A stretch of DNA of 64,000 nt from Palsa-1392 sp963819975 (lineage in GTDB: Bacteria; Verrucomicrobiota; Verrucomicrobiia; Chthoniobacterales; UBA10450). Of the stretch, positions 36,986 through 47,272 are shown in pieces. The notes under the pieces were generated by a model. That model was given only the letters and a program-made list of their open reading frames with translations, was not told where the DNA came from and did no database searches. Both the position numbers and the translations under genes were made by a program. How positions within the stretch are numbered: position 1 is the stretch's first letter; every line of letters begins with the position of its first letter. The stretch covers positions 62,001-126,000 of the forward strand of contig CAWFYE010000017.1 in NCBI GenBank assembly GCA_963819975.1, written 5' to 3'.

Positions 36986-38653
36986 ATGCAAGGAACTCGA
37001 ATCAGCTGGATCGCGCTCACGCTGGCCTTGGCGCTGACGGCGTCCGACAACGCCAAGGCGAAAGACGAGCCATTCTTCCAAGGGCTCGGCAGTTACAAAC
37101 GCAAAGTCACGACCGATTCGGCAAAGGCGCAGCGCTATTTCAATCAGGGGCTCGCCTTTTATCACGGCTTCAATCACGGCGAGGCAATCCGTTCCTTCCA
37201 AGCCGCCGCCGTTGCCGATCCGAAATGCGCCATGGCGCACTGGGGGATCGCGCTCGCGTGCGGGCCGAATATCAACTTCCCGCTCGTTCCTCCACCTGCC
37301 GCGGAGCTGGCCTGGAAGGAACTCGCGCTCGCGCAGGAAAACGCGGAGCACGCGTCGCCAGTCGAACGCGATTTGATTGAGGCGCTCAGCCATCGTTATG
37401 CAAATCCGCAGCCGGAAGATCGCGCACCGCTCGACCAGGCCTATGCGGATGCGATGCGCAAAGTCTGGCAGAATTACCCTAACGATCAGGACGTCGGCGT
37501 CTTATTCGCGGAGGCGATGATGGACCTGCGGCCATGGGATCAATGGACGCCCGCGGGCGAGGCGAATCCCGGGACGGATGAAGTGCTCGCAACCTTGCAG
37601 GCGGTCCTGAAGTTGAATCCGAAGCATCCCTTCGCGAACCATCTTTATATCCACGCGGTCGAGGCGTCGTCCCATCCCGAGCGGGCGAGCGCAGCCGCCG
37701 ATCGCCTCCGCAATTTGCAGCCCGGCATCGCCCACATGGTGCACATGCCGTCGCACATCGACATTCGTTGCGGGCGCTGGCAGCAGGCGGTCACGGCCAA
37801 CCTCAAGGCGGTCGCAGCCGATCAGCGTTATCGCAAAATCGTCGGGCCGCCGCAGGGATTCATCAATGTCTATGTCGCGCACAACCAACACATGCTGGCC
37901 TACGCCGCCATGATGACCGGCCAGCGCGATCTGGCGATGAAACACATTCGCGCCGCGGTCGCGGGATTGCCGGCCGATTTCCTGAAGGAAAACGCACTCC
38001 TGGCCGAAGGCTTCGTCGCCATGCCGATGGAGGTCATGGTTCGCTTCGGGATGTGGGACGAAATCCTGGCCGAGCCCGACAATTACGCCGACTACATGAC
38101 AGGCACGCGCGCCTTCCATCATGCCGCCCGCGCCATCGCCTACGCCGCGAAAGGCGATCCTGAAAACGCGCGCGAGGAACAGGCGATCTTTATCGAGAAA
38201 GCAAAGCTGGTTTCGCCGGAGGAAACCTTCGGCAATAACACCGAAACGGATCTGCTCGCACTGGCCGGACGCATGACAGAAGGCGAAATTCTGATCCGGG
38301 AAAACAAACTCGACGAGGGGATCGCAGAGCTGCGGGAAGCGATCAAGCTGGAGGACGCGCTTAAATATGACGAGCCGCCCGGCTGGCTCATCCCCGTCCG
38401 GCACTCGTTAGGCGCAGTCCTTCTGCGCCATGCGCGATACGCGGAAGCGGAGCAGGTTTACCGCGACGATCTCGCGCGGCTACCCGACAACGGATGGTCG
38501 CTCTACGGCCTGGCGGAGAGTTTGCGCGCTCAAGACAAGGACCCGAAGGAAGCCAAAACGACGGAGACGAAATTCAAGAAAGTCTGGGCCAACGCCGATC
38601 TCCAGATCACCAGCTCTTGTCTCTGCCAGCCGGGTAAGTCCGTATCCCAGTAG
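36986..38653 (+). CDS. Exported TPR protein
   Basis: The protein has 555 residues. A signal peptide (SWIALTLALALTASDNAKA) is followed by helical repeats through most of the length: AQRYFNQGLAFYHGFNHGEA, AVLKLNPKHPFANHLYIHAV and, near the end, YAEAEQVYRDDLARLPDNGW. Conserved motifs such as HMPSHID near the middle occur in related long TPR proteins. It acts outside the cytoplasm and binds other proteins; nothing shows which. The ATG at 36986 is preferred over a TTG two codons earlier. Confidence 0.85.
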   Translation: MQGTRISWIALTLALALTASDNAKAKDEPFFQGLGSYKRKVTTDSAKAQRYFNQGLAFYHGFNHGEAIRSFQAAAVADPKCAMAHWGIALACGPNINFPLVPPPAAELAWKELALAQENAEHASPVERDLIEALSHRYANPQPEDRAPLDQAYADAMRKVWQNYPNDQDVGVLFAEAMMDLRPWDQWTPAGEANPGTDEVLATLQAVLKLNPKHPFANHLYIHAVEASSHPERASAAADRLRNLQPGIAHMVHMPSHIDIRCGRWQQAVTANLKAVAADQRYRKIVGPPQGFINVYVAHNQHMLAYAAMMTGQRDLAMKHIRAAVAGLPADFLKENALLAEGFVAMPMEVMVRFGMWDEILAEPDNYADYMTGTRAFHHAARAIAYAAKGDPENAREEQAIFIEKAKLVSPEETFGNNTETDLLALAGRMTEGEILIRENKLDEGIAELREAIKLEDALKYDEPPGWLIPVRHSLGAVLLRHARYAEAEQVYRDDLARLPDNGWSLYGLAESLRAQDKDPKEAKTTETKFKKVWANADLQITSSCLCQPGKSVSQ

Positions 38654-38703
38654 GAACCGCCGCCGAGGGAAGCCGCAGGCATCCTGTTGACTTCCACACC
38701 GAG

Positions 38704-39438
38704 TTATCGGCGCCGCCGGGTCGACGAAGGATGGTCGGGATCGTACTCATAAAGGCGTGACGGATCGCCGAAGACCGCACCGAGCACGCGCTCGGGCCAG
38801 AGCTCGAAATAGGTTAGGAGGAGCGACATCAGCGGCACCAGGACAAAGGCGAATCCCTGCGCGGCCATTACGAACATCGCCACCGCTCGCAAGACCAGGA
38901 TGTAGACGTCCCAGCGAGCGCGCTGTTTCAGCTCCTTGTCGGGCAGCACGTCGTAGCCCGATCGGATCGCCTTCCAGAGATGTCCAGCGGCCACTGAGCC
39001 GAAAGTAAACCAGAGCGCAGGACTGTGCGCGATCTGGCGGCGCAGTTCTGGGTTTAGCAGCAGATCGTGCAGCGGGATGAGCACGATCCAGTAGGGCAGA
39101 CCGACGATACCAAGGAGAAAAATCCAGGTCACTACCCCGCGCACGATATTCAAAGGCGACGACAGGTTGGTCGATGGCGGTTGCGACTCGCGCAAGGCGC
39201 GCGGTATGAGCACGGCGATTATCGCGGCCAGCGCGGAGAACCCGTCGAACCAGTAATTGAAGACGGTGAGCGCGGCGGACCATCCAAAGAAGTAAATCCC
39301 GATCACTGGGATAAGGTTGCGCGCCAAGACGGCCCACGAGTCGGGCCGCGCGGCGAACTCACGCAGATGCTGCGAGAGCGACGGTGGCGCGATCGGTCGC
39401 GACGCGCTTGAAACGATCTTCTCCGGAGGCTTCGACAT
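38704..39438 (-). CDS. Multi-pass membrane protein, DUF6498-like
   Basis: The protein has 244 residues and about five or six helices (LIPVIGIYFFGWSAALTVFN, IVRGVVTWIFLLGIVGLPYW, AMFVMAAQGFAFVLVPLMSL). The opening NLIPVIGIYFFGWS recalls DUF6498, a family without known function. The tail is Arg-rich. The match is from memory only. Confidence 0.65.
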   Translation of the reverse strand: MSKPPEKIVSSASRPIAPPSLSQHLREFAARPDSWAVLARNLIPVIGIYFFGWSAALTVFNYWFDGFSALAAIIAVLIPRALRESQPPSTNLSSPLNIVRGVVTWIFLLGIVGLPYWIVLIPLHDLLLNPELRRQIAHSPALWFTFGSVAAGHLWKAIRSGYDVLPDKELKQRARWDVYILVLRAVAMFVMAAQGFAFVLVPLMSLLLTYFELWPERVLGAVFGDPSRLYEYDPDHPSSTRRRR

Positions 39439-39639
39439 CCCGGCAGATTAGAGGCAGGTCTCAGGCACTGAATCAATCCGGTTCTAGCCGGCGGCCGGAA
39501 AACCTTCGGAATAGGCGCGCCACAGGACCCGCGTGTTCTGGAAATCCCGGCCCGGCCAGGCGCGTGCAGCACCGCGTCAAGCGGCTGGCGTTTCGGCCTA
39601 AACGTTCAATGCAGAGACACGTTCCGGTCCGCTCGCTCG

Positions 39640-40005
39640 TCAGGCGCCCGGCTTTTTGATTCCCCGCACGACGGCCGTGTATCTTTGCCCGTCGGCTCGC
39701 TTCAGTTGCAGGTGCAGGACGGTTCCCGGTTCCCTCTTCACGAGGAAGATCAGTTGCAGGGCTCGCGCGCCGGGGATGATTTTGCCTTCGGCCTCGATGA
39801 TCTCGTCGCCGACCTGAATGTGCTGGGCTGAGGCGGGCGAATTCACCCTCACCTTGTCAATCACGACCGATTTTACAATTGGATTTAACGGGAAGCCGGC
39901 GGTCGCCGGCTTGATGTGGAAGCCGTACCACGCTCTATCGGCCGCACTCGCGGTCGCCAGAGAAACGGCGAGTAATATTCCGGCTATGATTCCAAGCTTG
40001 CGCAT
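39640..40005 (-). CDS. Exported single-PDZ protein
   Basis: The protein has 121 residues. The signal peptide ends at ASAA, followed by one PDZ domain (VVIDKVRVNSPASAQHIQVG, DEIIEAEGKIIPG). No protease domain is attached, so it probably binds C-terminal peptides or acts as an adaptor. Its start region is divergent from the next gene. Confidence 0.8.
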   Translation of the reverse strand: MRKLGIIAGILLAVSLATASAADRAWYGFHIKPATAGFPLNPIVKSVVIDKVRVNSPASAQHIQVGDEIIEAEGKIIPGARALQLIFLVKREPGTVLHLQLKRADGQRYTAVVRGIKKPGA

Positions 40006-40141
40006 CGCGGGCGCTACTGTGGCGCATTTTCGGCCAAATGCCAGACCACGCGCTCCGCACGTCCTGGAGATCGCGAACGAGCCTTTTCCTGTTCGATTTT
40101 CCTGCTTTACTCGGAAACGAATCGCGAAAGGACATTTCAAA

Positions 40142-40558
40142 CTGAATCGAAGCTTTTTCCTAATTATCTCGGTCGCGCTTTGCGCTCTCGCGCAGGCGAG
40201 CGAGCTAAAGTCGGCGCCCGACAATCCAGCCTACGATACGGTAAGGACGGCCGAGTGTTTCGCGATTGGTCGAGTTGGCGTCGCAGGCATTATCTCAGAG
40301 CAGGAAAAAGCGTTTCGCTCACTCCTCGAACAACCCGACGCCCTCGCCCAATGCCAGAAGCTCCTCGGCGAAGGGACGCCCGTGGGGCAACTCTACGGGC
40401 TTCTGGGACTGCGTCTGCTCGACAAATCCGCCTTCAACGCATCCTTACCCCGATACATCGACTCCAAGACCGATGTTCAAACCGTTAACGGTTGCATCAT
40501 TAGCCAAACCACCGTCGCGGCGCTCGCCCAGCAAATCGCGAAGGGAGAGTTGAAATGA
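40142..40558 (+). CDS. Exported hypothetical protein, start uncertain
   Basis: About 138 residues. A signal-like segment (FFLIISVALCALAQASEL) is followed by a helical domain (YDTVRTAECFAIGRVGVAGI, LGEGTPVGQLYGLLGLRLLD). No ATG, GTG or TTG is well placed; a CTG at 40142 fits the leader best. The nearest in-frame ATG (39986) would overlap the PDZ gene on the other strand. The start may be unusual or the gene may be truncated. Confidence 0.55.
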   Translation: MNRSFFLIISVALCALAQASELKSAPDNPAYDTVRTAECFAIGRVGVAGIISEQEKAFRSLLEQPDALAQCQKLLGEGTPVGQLYGLLGLRLLDKSAFNASLPRYIDSKTDVQTVNGCIISQTTVAALAQQIAKGELK

Positions 40559-40603
40559 GGATTGAAAACGAACTGCAGTCGGCGAAATCGGAAGGTTGCT
40601 TAA

Positions 40604-43021
40604 CTACTCCGAGCGCAGCGCCTGCGCCGGATTTATCCGGGTGGCGCGCCGTGCTGGGAACAAGCAGGCGAGCAAAGCCGCGAAGCCGAGGATGGCGATG
40701 GTGGCGCTGAGCAGGATCGGATTGAAAGCCGGGGTTTGGTAGAGCTGCACCGCGATGAGCCTGCCGATCGCGACCGCTGTGGCGAGACCCGCAATCAACC
40801 CAAACCCTACCGGCATCATCCCTTGCCTAACGACCAGTCGCAGAACGTCCGTGGTCTGCGCGCCGAGCGCCATGCGCACGCCGATCTCGTTCGTGCGCTG
40901 CTCCACCGTGTAGGCGACAGCGCCGTAAATGCCGACCGTGGCGAGGAGAAGCGCGACTGCCGCGAAAACTCCCAGAAGCACCATGAGTAACTTCGCCTGC
41001 CCAAGCGCCTGCGCCATGATTTCGCTCACCGGCTGCGGCTGAATGAGCGCGAGGCCGGGATCAATTCCCTGCAAGGCAGACTGCACTGACTTGGTGACCG
41101 TCGCGGGAGGTAACGGACTGCGCACGGTGATGGTGAGGAAGGGAAAATTCTCCTGCGCGATTGGACGATAGAACTCCATCTCGTTGTGCTGATCCAACCG
41201 CACCGAACGCACGTCGCCGACCACCCCCACGATCTCGACCGGCACGCTCCCGCTCGTTACGAGCAATGTCTTGCCAACCGGATTTTCGTTCCCGAAGACG
41301 GTCTTCGCCCCGGATGCGCTAATGACGATGACATTGGAGTGATCGGCCGTGTCCCGCTCATTGAAATCGCGGCCGGCGAGGAGCGGAATGCCGAGAGTGC
41401 GGAACCACCCGGGCGCGACGTCATTTGAAGGCGCGCCTTTGCGTTCCGCGACGGGAGGGACATGGCCTTCGGGGCGAGTGTAGAGCGTAGCGCCGGGGCC
41501 GTTGAAGAGCGGGAAGCCGCCGCTGATCGCCACCTCCTGCACGCCCGGTGTGGTGCGCAAGGCATCCGTCAATTGCTCGGCAAACCGATTGCGTGAAGCG
41601 ATATCTGGATATTGCGCCTCCGGCATAACCGTCAACCCCAACCAAAGATTCGCCGGCTCGAAGCCGGGATCCTGATGACTCAGCCGCACGAAGCTGGCAA
41701 TGAGCAAGGACGCGCCCGCGAGCAACGCTACCGAAAGCGCGACCTGCGCGCCGACCAGGAGTTTGCGAAGACGCTGCTGGTGCACACTACCGGCGGTGCC
41801 GCGCCCGCCTTCTTTGAGCGCATCAACGATATCTGCGCGCGAGCTTTGGAGCGCAGGATAGAGGCCCATCAGCAGACCGGTGAGAAGCGATAGGCCGATG
41901 GTGAAGCCAAGCACCGGGAGCGAGATTGCGGTCGCGTTCCCCTCTTCGATGGGCAGGAAGTTCGACGCCAGGCGCGGCACGAGCGGCACCAATTGCCACG
42001 CGAGCAGTGCGCCCAGCGCTCCGGCAAAGAGACTGATCAACATGCTTTCGAAAACGAACAGTCGGAGCACACTCGCGCGCGTGCCGCCCAGCGCTATCCG
42101 GAGCGAAATCTCTTTTCGCCGTCCGCTAAACCTAACGAGTAGTAGATTGGCCACGTTGCTGCACGCGATGAGCAGGACAAAGGTCACGGCGGCGAGCAGG
42201 GTGGCGAAACCAGGCCGCAGGTTTTCCGTTACGTCTTCCGGCAGGGCCTTCACCACCGTGGTCGATTTCGCGTCGATCTTCTCCGGATACTGCGAGCGAT
42301 AGCTTTCCTCGAGTAACTGCAAGGCCGAGCGCGCCTGCTCAACCGTCACTCCCTCTTTAAGTCGCCCCACTGCCCGCAGAAATGCAGTTCCCCGCATCAT
42401 TCGTTCGTAGGTAAAGCCAGGGATAACGAACGGCTTTGTCGTCCAGATATCCACATTTTGTCCTGTCCAGGAAACCGGCAAGGGCGCGATTACGCCCACG
42501 ATCGTGTGCACCACGCCATCGAGCGTCAGCGCGCGACCGATCACCTTCGGATCACTGCCGAGACGCGTTTTCCAAAAACGGTCCGTGATGACAGCCACGT
42601 CAGCGCCTTCCTCCTCCGCAGGCAGAAAGGTGCGACCGCGCAAAGCCTGCAGTCCGAGCACGTCGAACCAATTCGCTGTTGTCTTGAAGATCGGCACCTG
42701 AAACGGATCACCGAGCCCAGTGACGGTCGCGGCCAGCCCGTTCTCCGCCGCGAAGCCGGAGAAAACAGTCTGGCCATCGCGAAAATGCATGAAGCGCGGC
42801 GAGCTCAATGGATAATCGACCGTCTGTTCTTTGGCGTGGGAGTAGACGTGGAGGAGCCGTGCCGGTTTCTGGAATGGAAGACCGCGAAGGAAGAGATCGT
42901 TAACCAGACTGAAAATCGCGGTATTGAGCCCGATGCCCAGCGCGAGCGTCAGCAGCGCCAGCAAAGTGAAGCCGGGTGATTTGAGCAACTGCCGAAACGC
43001 GAAGCGAAAATCAGTCATCAT
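40604..43021 (-). CDS. ADOP-type ABC transporter permease
   Basis: The protein has 805 residues. The opening DFRFAFRQLLKSPGFTLLAL and duplicated MacB_PCD plus FtsX halves mark the acidobacterial duplicated orphan permease family. Helices lie at about 20-42, 275-295, 325-345 and 370-395 in the first half, and three more in the last 130 residues (LLATVGIYGAVAYTVEQRTN). No ATPase gene is adjacent, which is normal for this family. The transported substrate is unknown. Confidence 0.9.
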   Translation of the reverse strand: MMTDFRFAFRQLLKSPGFTLLALLTLALGIGLNTAIFSLVNDLFLRGLPFQKPARLLHVYSHAKEQTVDYPLSSPRFMHFRDGQTVFSGFAAENGLAATVTGLGDPFQVPIFKTTANWFDVLGLQALRGRTFLPAEEEGADVAVITDRFWKTRLGSDPKVIGRALTLDGVVHTIVGVIAPLPVSWTGQNVDIWTTKPFVIPGFTYERMMRGTAFLRAVGRLKEGVTVEQARSALQLLEESYRSQYPEKIDAKSTTVVKALPEDVTENLRPGFATLLAAVTFVLLIACSNVANLLLVRFSGRRKEISLRIALGGTRASVLRLFVFESMLISLFAGALGALLAWQLVPLVPRLASNFLPIEEGNATAISLPVLGFTIGLSLLTGLLMGLYPALQSSRADIVDALKEGGRGTAGSVHQQRLRKLLVGAQVALSVALLAGASLLIASFVRLSHQDPGFEPANLWLGLTVMPEAQYPDIASRNRFAEQLTDALRTTPGVQEVAISGGFPLFNGPGATLYTRPEGHVPPVAERKGAPSNDVAPGWFRTLGIPLLAGRDFNERDTADHSNVIVISASGAKTVFGNENPVGKTLLVTSGSVPVEIVGVVGDVRSVRLDQHNEMEFYRPIAQENFPFLTITVRSPLPPATVTKSVQSALQGIDPGLALIQPQPVSEIMAQALGQAKLLMVLLGVFAAVALLLATVGIYGAVAYTVEQRTNEIGVRMALGAQTTDVLRLVVRQGMMPVGFGLIAGLATAVAIGRLIAVQLYQTPAFNPILLSATIAILGFAALLACLFPARRATRINPAQALRSE

Positions 43022-43238
43022 AGAAAACCTCCAATTTTAAGATGAACTAACCGGGACAACTGGATTCAAAGGCCAAAACGAATCTGCCGCCAGCATTGTT
43101 TACCGGTTTCCGCGTCAAAGATTTCCTTGGCTATTCGGCGGAGTTCCCAGTCACCTGGGTCTCACATTTCAACGTTCAGTCATTCCCAATTTTAAACCGG
43201 GCTTGAGCCCGAGCGCCAACCCGGTATCCTCGCAAGCC

Positions 43239-43970
43239 ATGCATGTTGACTATCAACGCTGGTATTCTCACCGTCTCAATCGCGACATGGGCGTCGTCGT
43301 TTACGGCCACTACGGTATGCCCATCCTCGCCTTCCCGACCAGCGGCGGCGACGAATGGGAGCAGGAAGGTCAGGGCATGATCCGCACCCTCGGCCCCTAT
43401 CTGGAACAGGGGCGAATCCGCATCTTCTCCATCAACGGCGTGAACAACGATTCGTTCCAAAACAAAGGAGCGCACCCCTTTCATCGCAGTTGGCTGCAGG
43501 CGCAGTACGATGACTACGTGGCCAGCGAAGTCTTTCCATTCATCGACTCTCAGTGCCAGACCGGGGGAATTCCAATTACGACCTACGGCGCGTCGCTCGG
43601 CGCCTATCACGCGGCCAACACCCTCTTCAAGCACCCCGATCGTGTGAAGCGCTGCTACGCGCTCTCAGGCGTCTACGACATGCGAGATTCCATGGACGGG
43701 ATGTACGACGACAACTTCTACTTCAATAACCCGGTCGACTATATGGCCAACCAGAATGACCCCTGGTTTCTGCACCAATATGGGAGTTGCGACATCCGGC
43801 TCGCGACCGGTTGTGGCCCGTGGGAGAACAGCGGGCCGACCTACCGCATGTCCGAGGTGCTCAATAGCCGCGGTATTCCGCATCACCTGGACGACTGGGG
43901 ACCGCAGGGCGGACACGAGTGGCCCTATTGGCATCACCAGATGTGGGAATACGTGGGCGCGCATTACTAG
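43239..43970 (+). CDS. Esterase-family alpha/beta-hydrolase
   Basis: The protein has 243 residues. It begins MHVDYQRWYSHRLNRDMGVV and has nucleophile S119 in TTYGASLGAYHAAN; the acid and His are probably in the DDWGPQGGHEW region. No signal peptide, so cytosolic. It resembles esterase D / YbbA-type hydrolases. About 105 bases of its 5' end are also present as a non-functional copy at 58982. Confidence 0.87.
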   Translation: MHVDYQRWYSHRLNRDMGVVVYGHYGMPILAFPTSGGDEWEQEGQGMIRTLGPYLEQGRIRIFSINGVNNDSFQNKGAHPFHRSWLQAQYDDYVASEVFPFIDSQCQTGGIPITTYGASLGAYHAANTLFKHPDRVKRCYALSGVYDMRDSMDGMYDDNFYFNNPVDYMANQNDPWFLHQYGSCDIRLATGCGPWENSGPTYRMSEVLNSRGIPHHLDDWGPQGGHEWPYWHHQMWEYVGAHY

Positions 43971-44041
43971 AAATCGCCTCCGTCTGGCCAGATCACCAAT
44001 CAGCGCTCATTCGTTAGGCTAACCAACCCGAGGAAAGAACC

Positions 44042-44578
44042 ATGATCCGGATTCTCCAGGCCGCTGCCGCTTTAACGGCCGCTCTGTTACTCATCCCGTC
44101 CGCCTCCGCGAAAGTGGTCTCGCAGGGTGCGACCGGTTTTGTGGTCACGCACGCGGCCCAGGTCACAGTCGCTCCCCAGGCCGCCTACGACGCCTTCATC
44201 AAGATCGGTCGATGGTGGAACGACGCCCACTCGTTTTCGGGCGCCGCCAGAAACATCTCGATCGAGCCAAAAGCGGGCGGCTGCTGGTGCGAAGCGCTGC
44301 CGAATGGCGGATCCGTCCGTCACATGACGGTCGTTCATGCCGATCCCGGCGCGATGCTGGTCTTCAGCGGCGGACTCGGGCCTCTCCAGTTCATGGGAGT
44401 CGCAGGTTCGATGAAAGTTGTCTTTAAGGCGCAGGACAACGGCACACACGTCTCGGTCACCTACGCGGTCGGCGGATTCGACACTGGCAACTTCGCAGAG
44501 ATCTCAAAAGGCGTCGACGCGGTGCTCGCCGAACAGATCAGGCGTTACGGAGAATTTGCCTCAACCGGCAAGCCCTGA
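44042..44578 (+). CDS. SRPBCC-family protein, exported
   Basis: The protein has 178 residues. A signal peptide (AAAALTAALLLIPSASA) is followed by a START-like SRPBCC fold (VVTHAAQVTVAPQAAYDAFI, GRWWNDAHSFSG, MKVVFKAQDNGTHVSVTYAV). Most SRPBCC proteins bind hydrophobic ligands. AGGAAAG precedes the ATG. It lies downstream of the esterase gene in the same direction. Confidence 0.85.
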   Translation: MIRILQAAAALTAALLLIPSASAKVVSQGATGFVVTHAAQVTVAPQAAYDAFIKIGRWWNDAHSFSGAARNISIEPKAGGCWCEALPNGGSVRHMTVVHADPGAMLVFSGGLGPLQFMGVAGSMKVVFKAQDNGTHVSVTYAVGGFDTGNFAEISKGVDAVLAEQIRRYGEFASTGKP

Positions 44579-44726
44579 TCCGACGTGGAGGCGCAATTGG
44601 CGCAGAAAGCTAAAGCACGCCCATCATCTCCCGTCGGACAACGAAGTCACCGCCGCGGTTCCCGAAATTTCGGGATCCACTCGGCTGGGCGGAGCAGCGC
44701 GGGAAGCCACAATTTCGGCTTCTTAG

Positions 44727-44760
44727 CGTTTCAGAATCTCAGCTTTCCTTATCAGGCCAG
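44727..44760 (+). repeat. Partial fourth copy of the hairpin intergenic repeat
   Basis: The sequence TTTCAGAATCTCAGCTTTCC differs by one base from the right half of copy 1 (11643-11695 region). It overlaps the 3' end of the receiver gene at 44752. The left half is missing. Confidence 0.5.
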
Positions 44761-45258
44761 CCTGCGAAGAACATCGCTGATGGTCGAATCGAGCGTCTTC
44801 AGGCGGAAAGGCTTGATGAGCACTGTCGCGTTGATCCGCTTGAAGAAAAACTCGATGGTCGGATTGTTCCGGTGGCCGGTAAAAAAAATGAAACGCTGAG
44901 CGGTAGCGGGCCATATCCGCGTGACCGCCCAGTAAAACATCTCGCCCCCGCTCCGCGGCATCATCATGTCGCAAATGATGAGGTCGAAGCCACCCTTCTT
45001 GATCTCGCTCAGGCCCTCGACCCCGCTCGGAACCGAGGTCACCTGAAACCCGCAGACGGCCAGGTGATCGCGGAGAACTTCCCGGAAATCATCCCGGTCT
45101 TCCAGGAGCAAAACCCTCTGGGCCGGCTTGGGCGGGTTCTTCGGGGGAACGTCGATCTGAGGAACCTCAATCGGGGGAAGCTCACTCGCGTGAACGTCAA
45201 TCTCGAGAGTGACGATCTCCTCGGGATCGGAAACGAAAAGTGCCGGTGGTCGCCGCAT
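44752..45258 (-). CDS. Response-regulator receiver protein with Pro-rich leader
   Basis: The protein has 168 residues. The first 45 are Pro/Val-rich (SELPPIEVPQIDVPPKNPPK), then a receiver domain (RVLLLEDRDDFREVL) with D97 in LIICDMMMPRSGGEM and Lys in LIKPF. Receivers of this kind are often ends of hybrid kinases; here no kinase is fused or adjacent. Its partner is not evident. Confidence 0.82.
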   Translation of the reverse strand: MRRPPALFVSDPEEIVTLEIDVHASELPPIEVPQIDVPPKNPPKPAQRVLLLEDRDDFREVLRDHLAVCGFQVTSVPSGVEGLSEIKKGGFDLIICDMMMPRSGGEMFYWAVTRIWPATAQRFIFFTGHRNNPTIEFFFKRINATVLIKPFRLKTLDSTISDVLRRLA

Positions 45259-45395
45259 ATCCGCAAGTCGATGAGCAGGACGGGTGCCTCGGATCTCCGA
45301 AGTCGACGCCCCTCCGACAAGATCTCCCAGCAGAAAACCACCTGATCAGCTTCCTGCCTTCCCGCTTTCCTCAGAGGTATGGCAGAATCGGGCGC

Positions 45396-45815
<420 letters not shown>

Positions 45816-45833
45816 CTCGTCACTCTCGATGAT

Positions 45834-47165
45834 CTAGCTCGCCGAGAAGAGCCGCCAATCGCCCGGGACGCCTTTTAACTCGTGCAGGCCCATGTCCTGA
45901 AAATTGATTCCTGAACCGGCGACAAGATCCTTCACCGTCCGTGAAACAACCACGGTGCCCGGCTCGGCCTTCGTCATGATCCGAGCGCCGGCATGGACGG
46001 CGATCCCGCCGATGTTGTCTCCCATCAATTCGCATTCGCCGGTGTGCACGCCGGCGCGCACTTCGATCCCGAGCTGGCGCACCGCGAGCACGACCGCGAG
46101 CGCGCAACGCACGGCTCGCGCCGGGCCATCGAAGGTCGCGAGAAAGCCATCGCCGGTGGTGTTGGTTTCCTTGCCACGATAGCGCGCCAGTTCCTTGCGC
46201 ACGACGGCGTAGTAGGAGTTAAGGACGTTGCGCCACGCCGTGTCGCCCATGGCCCCGGCGCGTTCCGTGGACGAGGCGATATCGAAGAAGAGGACTGTGG
46301 CCAGGACGCGATCGAAGGAATCGATCGGTCGCTCACCGGTGACAAATTCGTGGATATCGGAAAGCACCACATCCATGTCGTCGAGCATCGCGGAGTGACT
46401 GTTACCTGGATACTCGATGAATTTTGCCCCGGGAATGCGCGAAGCCATGTCGCGCGCAGCTTCGATCCGGGCGCAACGGTCGCCCGTGCGATTCATCACC
46501 AGGGTACGCGCCTGAATCGCCGGCAGGATCGACCGGGTATCGATCTGGCCATTCATCACCTCGTAGGCATACACGGCTGAAGGACTCGCCGCCGCGCGCA
46601 TGTAGCGAGCGACCGCTTCCACAGCTTCGGGCGGTGCGTCAGGGCCCATGCCGGCGCCGGGACCGACGATGTATGGGATCGATGGCCAGTCGTCCTGCAC
46701 CATTGCGAGCATTTCATCGTGCTCCTGCGGAGTCTGCGCCCACGGATGATCTTCGGTCGCGACCCAGCGCGCTTGCGCTCCCCAGATCAAAAGCGACTCC
46801 ACCCGCTCGGGATAAGTGGCGGCAAAGAGACAAGCCATCGAGCCGCCTTCCGAAACGCCGAAAATGTTGGCACTCTTGATTCCCACGTCGTCCATCACGG
46901 CGCGAATATCGTCCGTCCTTTCCTCGAGTGTCGCCATGTGCACGGGTCGATCGGAGAGGCCGGTGCCGCGTTTATCGAAGCGAATGAGCCTGCAGAACTT
47001 GCTAAAGCGCTCGAAGAAAAGAGCGCGCTGCGGGATTTCCCAATCCAAGTCGAGATGCGACATCGTCCCGGGCGCCCAGACCACATCGAAAGGTCCCTCA
47101 CCCGTGATCTGATAGGCGATGCGGACATCGCCGCTGCGCGCATAACTTGTTTTGGGCAGATTCAT
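45834..47165 (-). CDS. Alpha/beta-hydrolase fused to class III adenylyl cyclase
   Basis: The protein has 443 residues. The first 270 form a hydrolase with nucleophile in FGVSEGGSMACLF and an HSAML stretch at the end. The last 165 are a class III cyclase: metal Asp in VLFFDIASSTERAG, second Asp in TTGDGFLATF, and the GGIAVHAGARIM segment, where the usual Asn is not seen. The layout matches mycobacterial Rv1900c. It probably makes cAMP when a small molecule binds the hydrolase part, but whether the hydrolase acts is unknown. Confidence 0.87.
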   Translation of the reverse strand: MNLPKTSYARSGDVRIAYQITGEGPFDVVWAPGTMSHLDLDWEIPQRALFFERFSKFCRLIRFDKRGTGLSDRPVHMATLEERTDDIRAVMDDVGIKSANIFGVSEGGSMACLFAATYPERVESLLIWGAQARWVATEDHPWAQTPQEHDEMLAMVQDDWPSIPYIVGPGAGMGPDAPPEAVEAVARYMRAAASPSAVYAYEVMNGQIDTRSILPAIQARTLVMNRTGDRCARIEAARDMASRIPGAKFIEYPGNSHSAMLDDMDVVLSDIHEFVTGERPIDSFDRVLATVLFFDIASSTERAGAMGDTAWRNVLNSYYAVVRKELARYRGKETNTTGDGFLATFDGPARAVRCALAVVLAVRQLGIEVRAGVHTGECELMGDNIGGIAVHAGARIMTKAEPGTVVVSRTVKDLVAGSGINFQDMGLHELKGVPGDWRLFSAS

Positions 47166-47272
47166 TGCTTTGCGATAGGGGTTTGTTGTATCAGATCCCG
47201 GGATCGAAAGCAAAGCTGAGCCAATACGGGCCCGGCGATGGGCAGCAGGAAGACCGCGCGAGTCCCCCCTAC

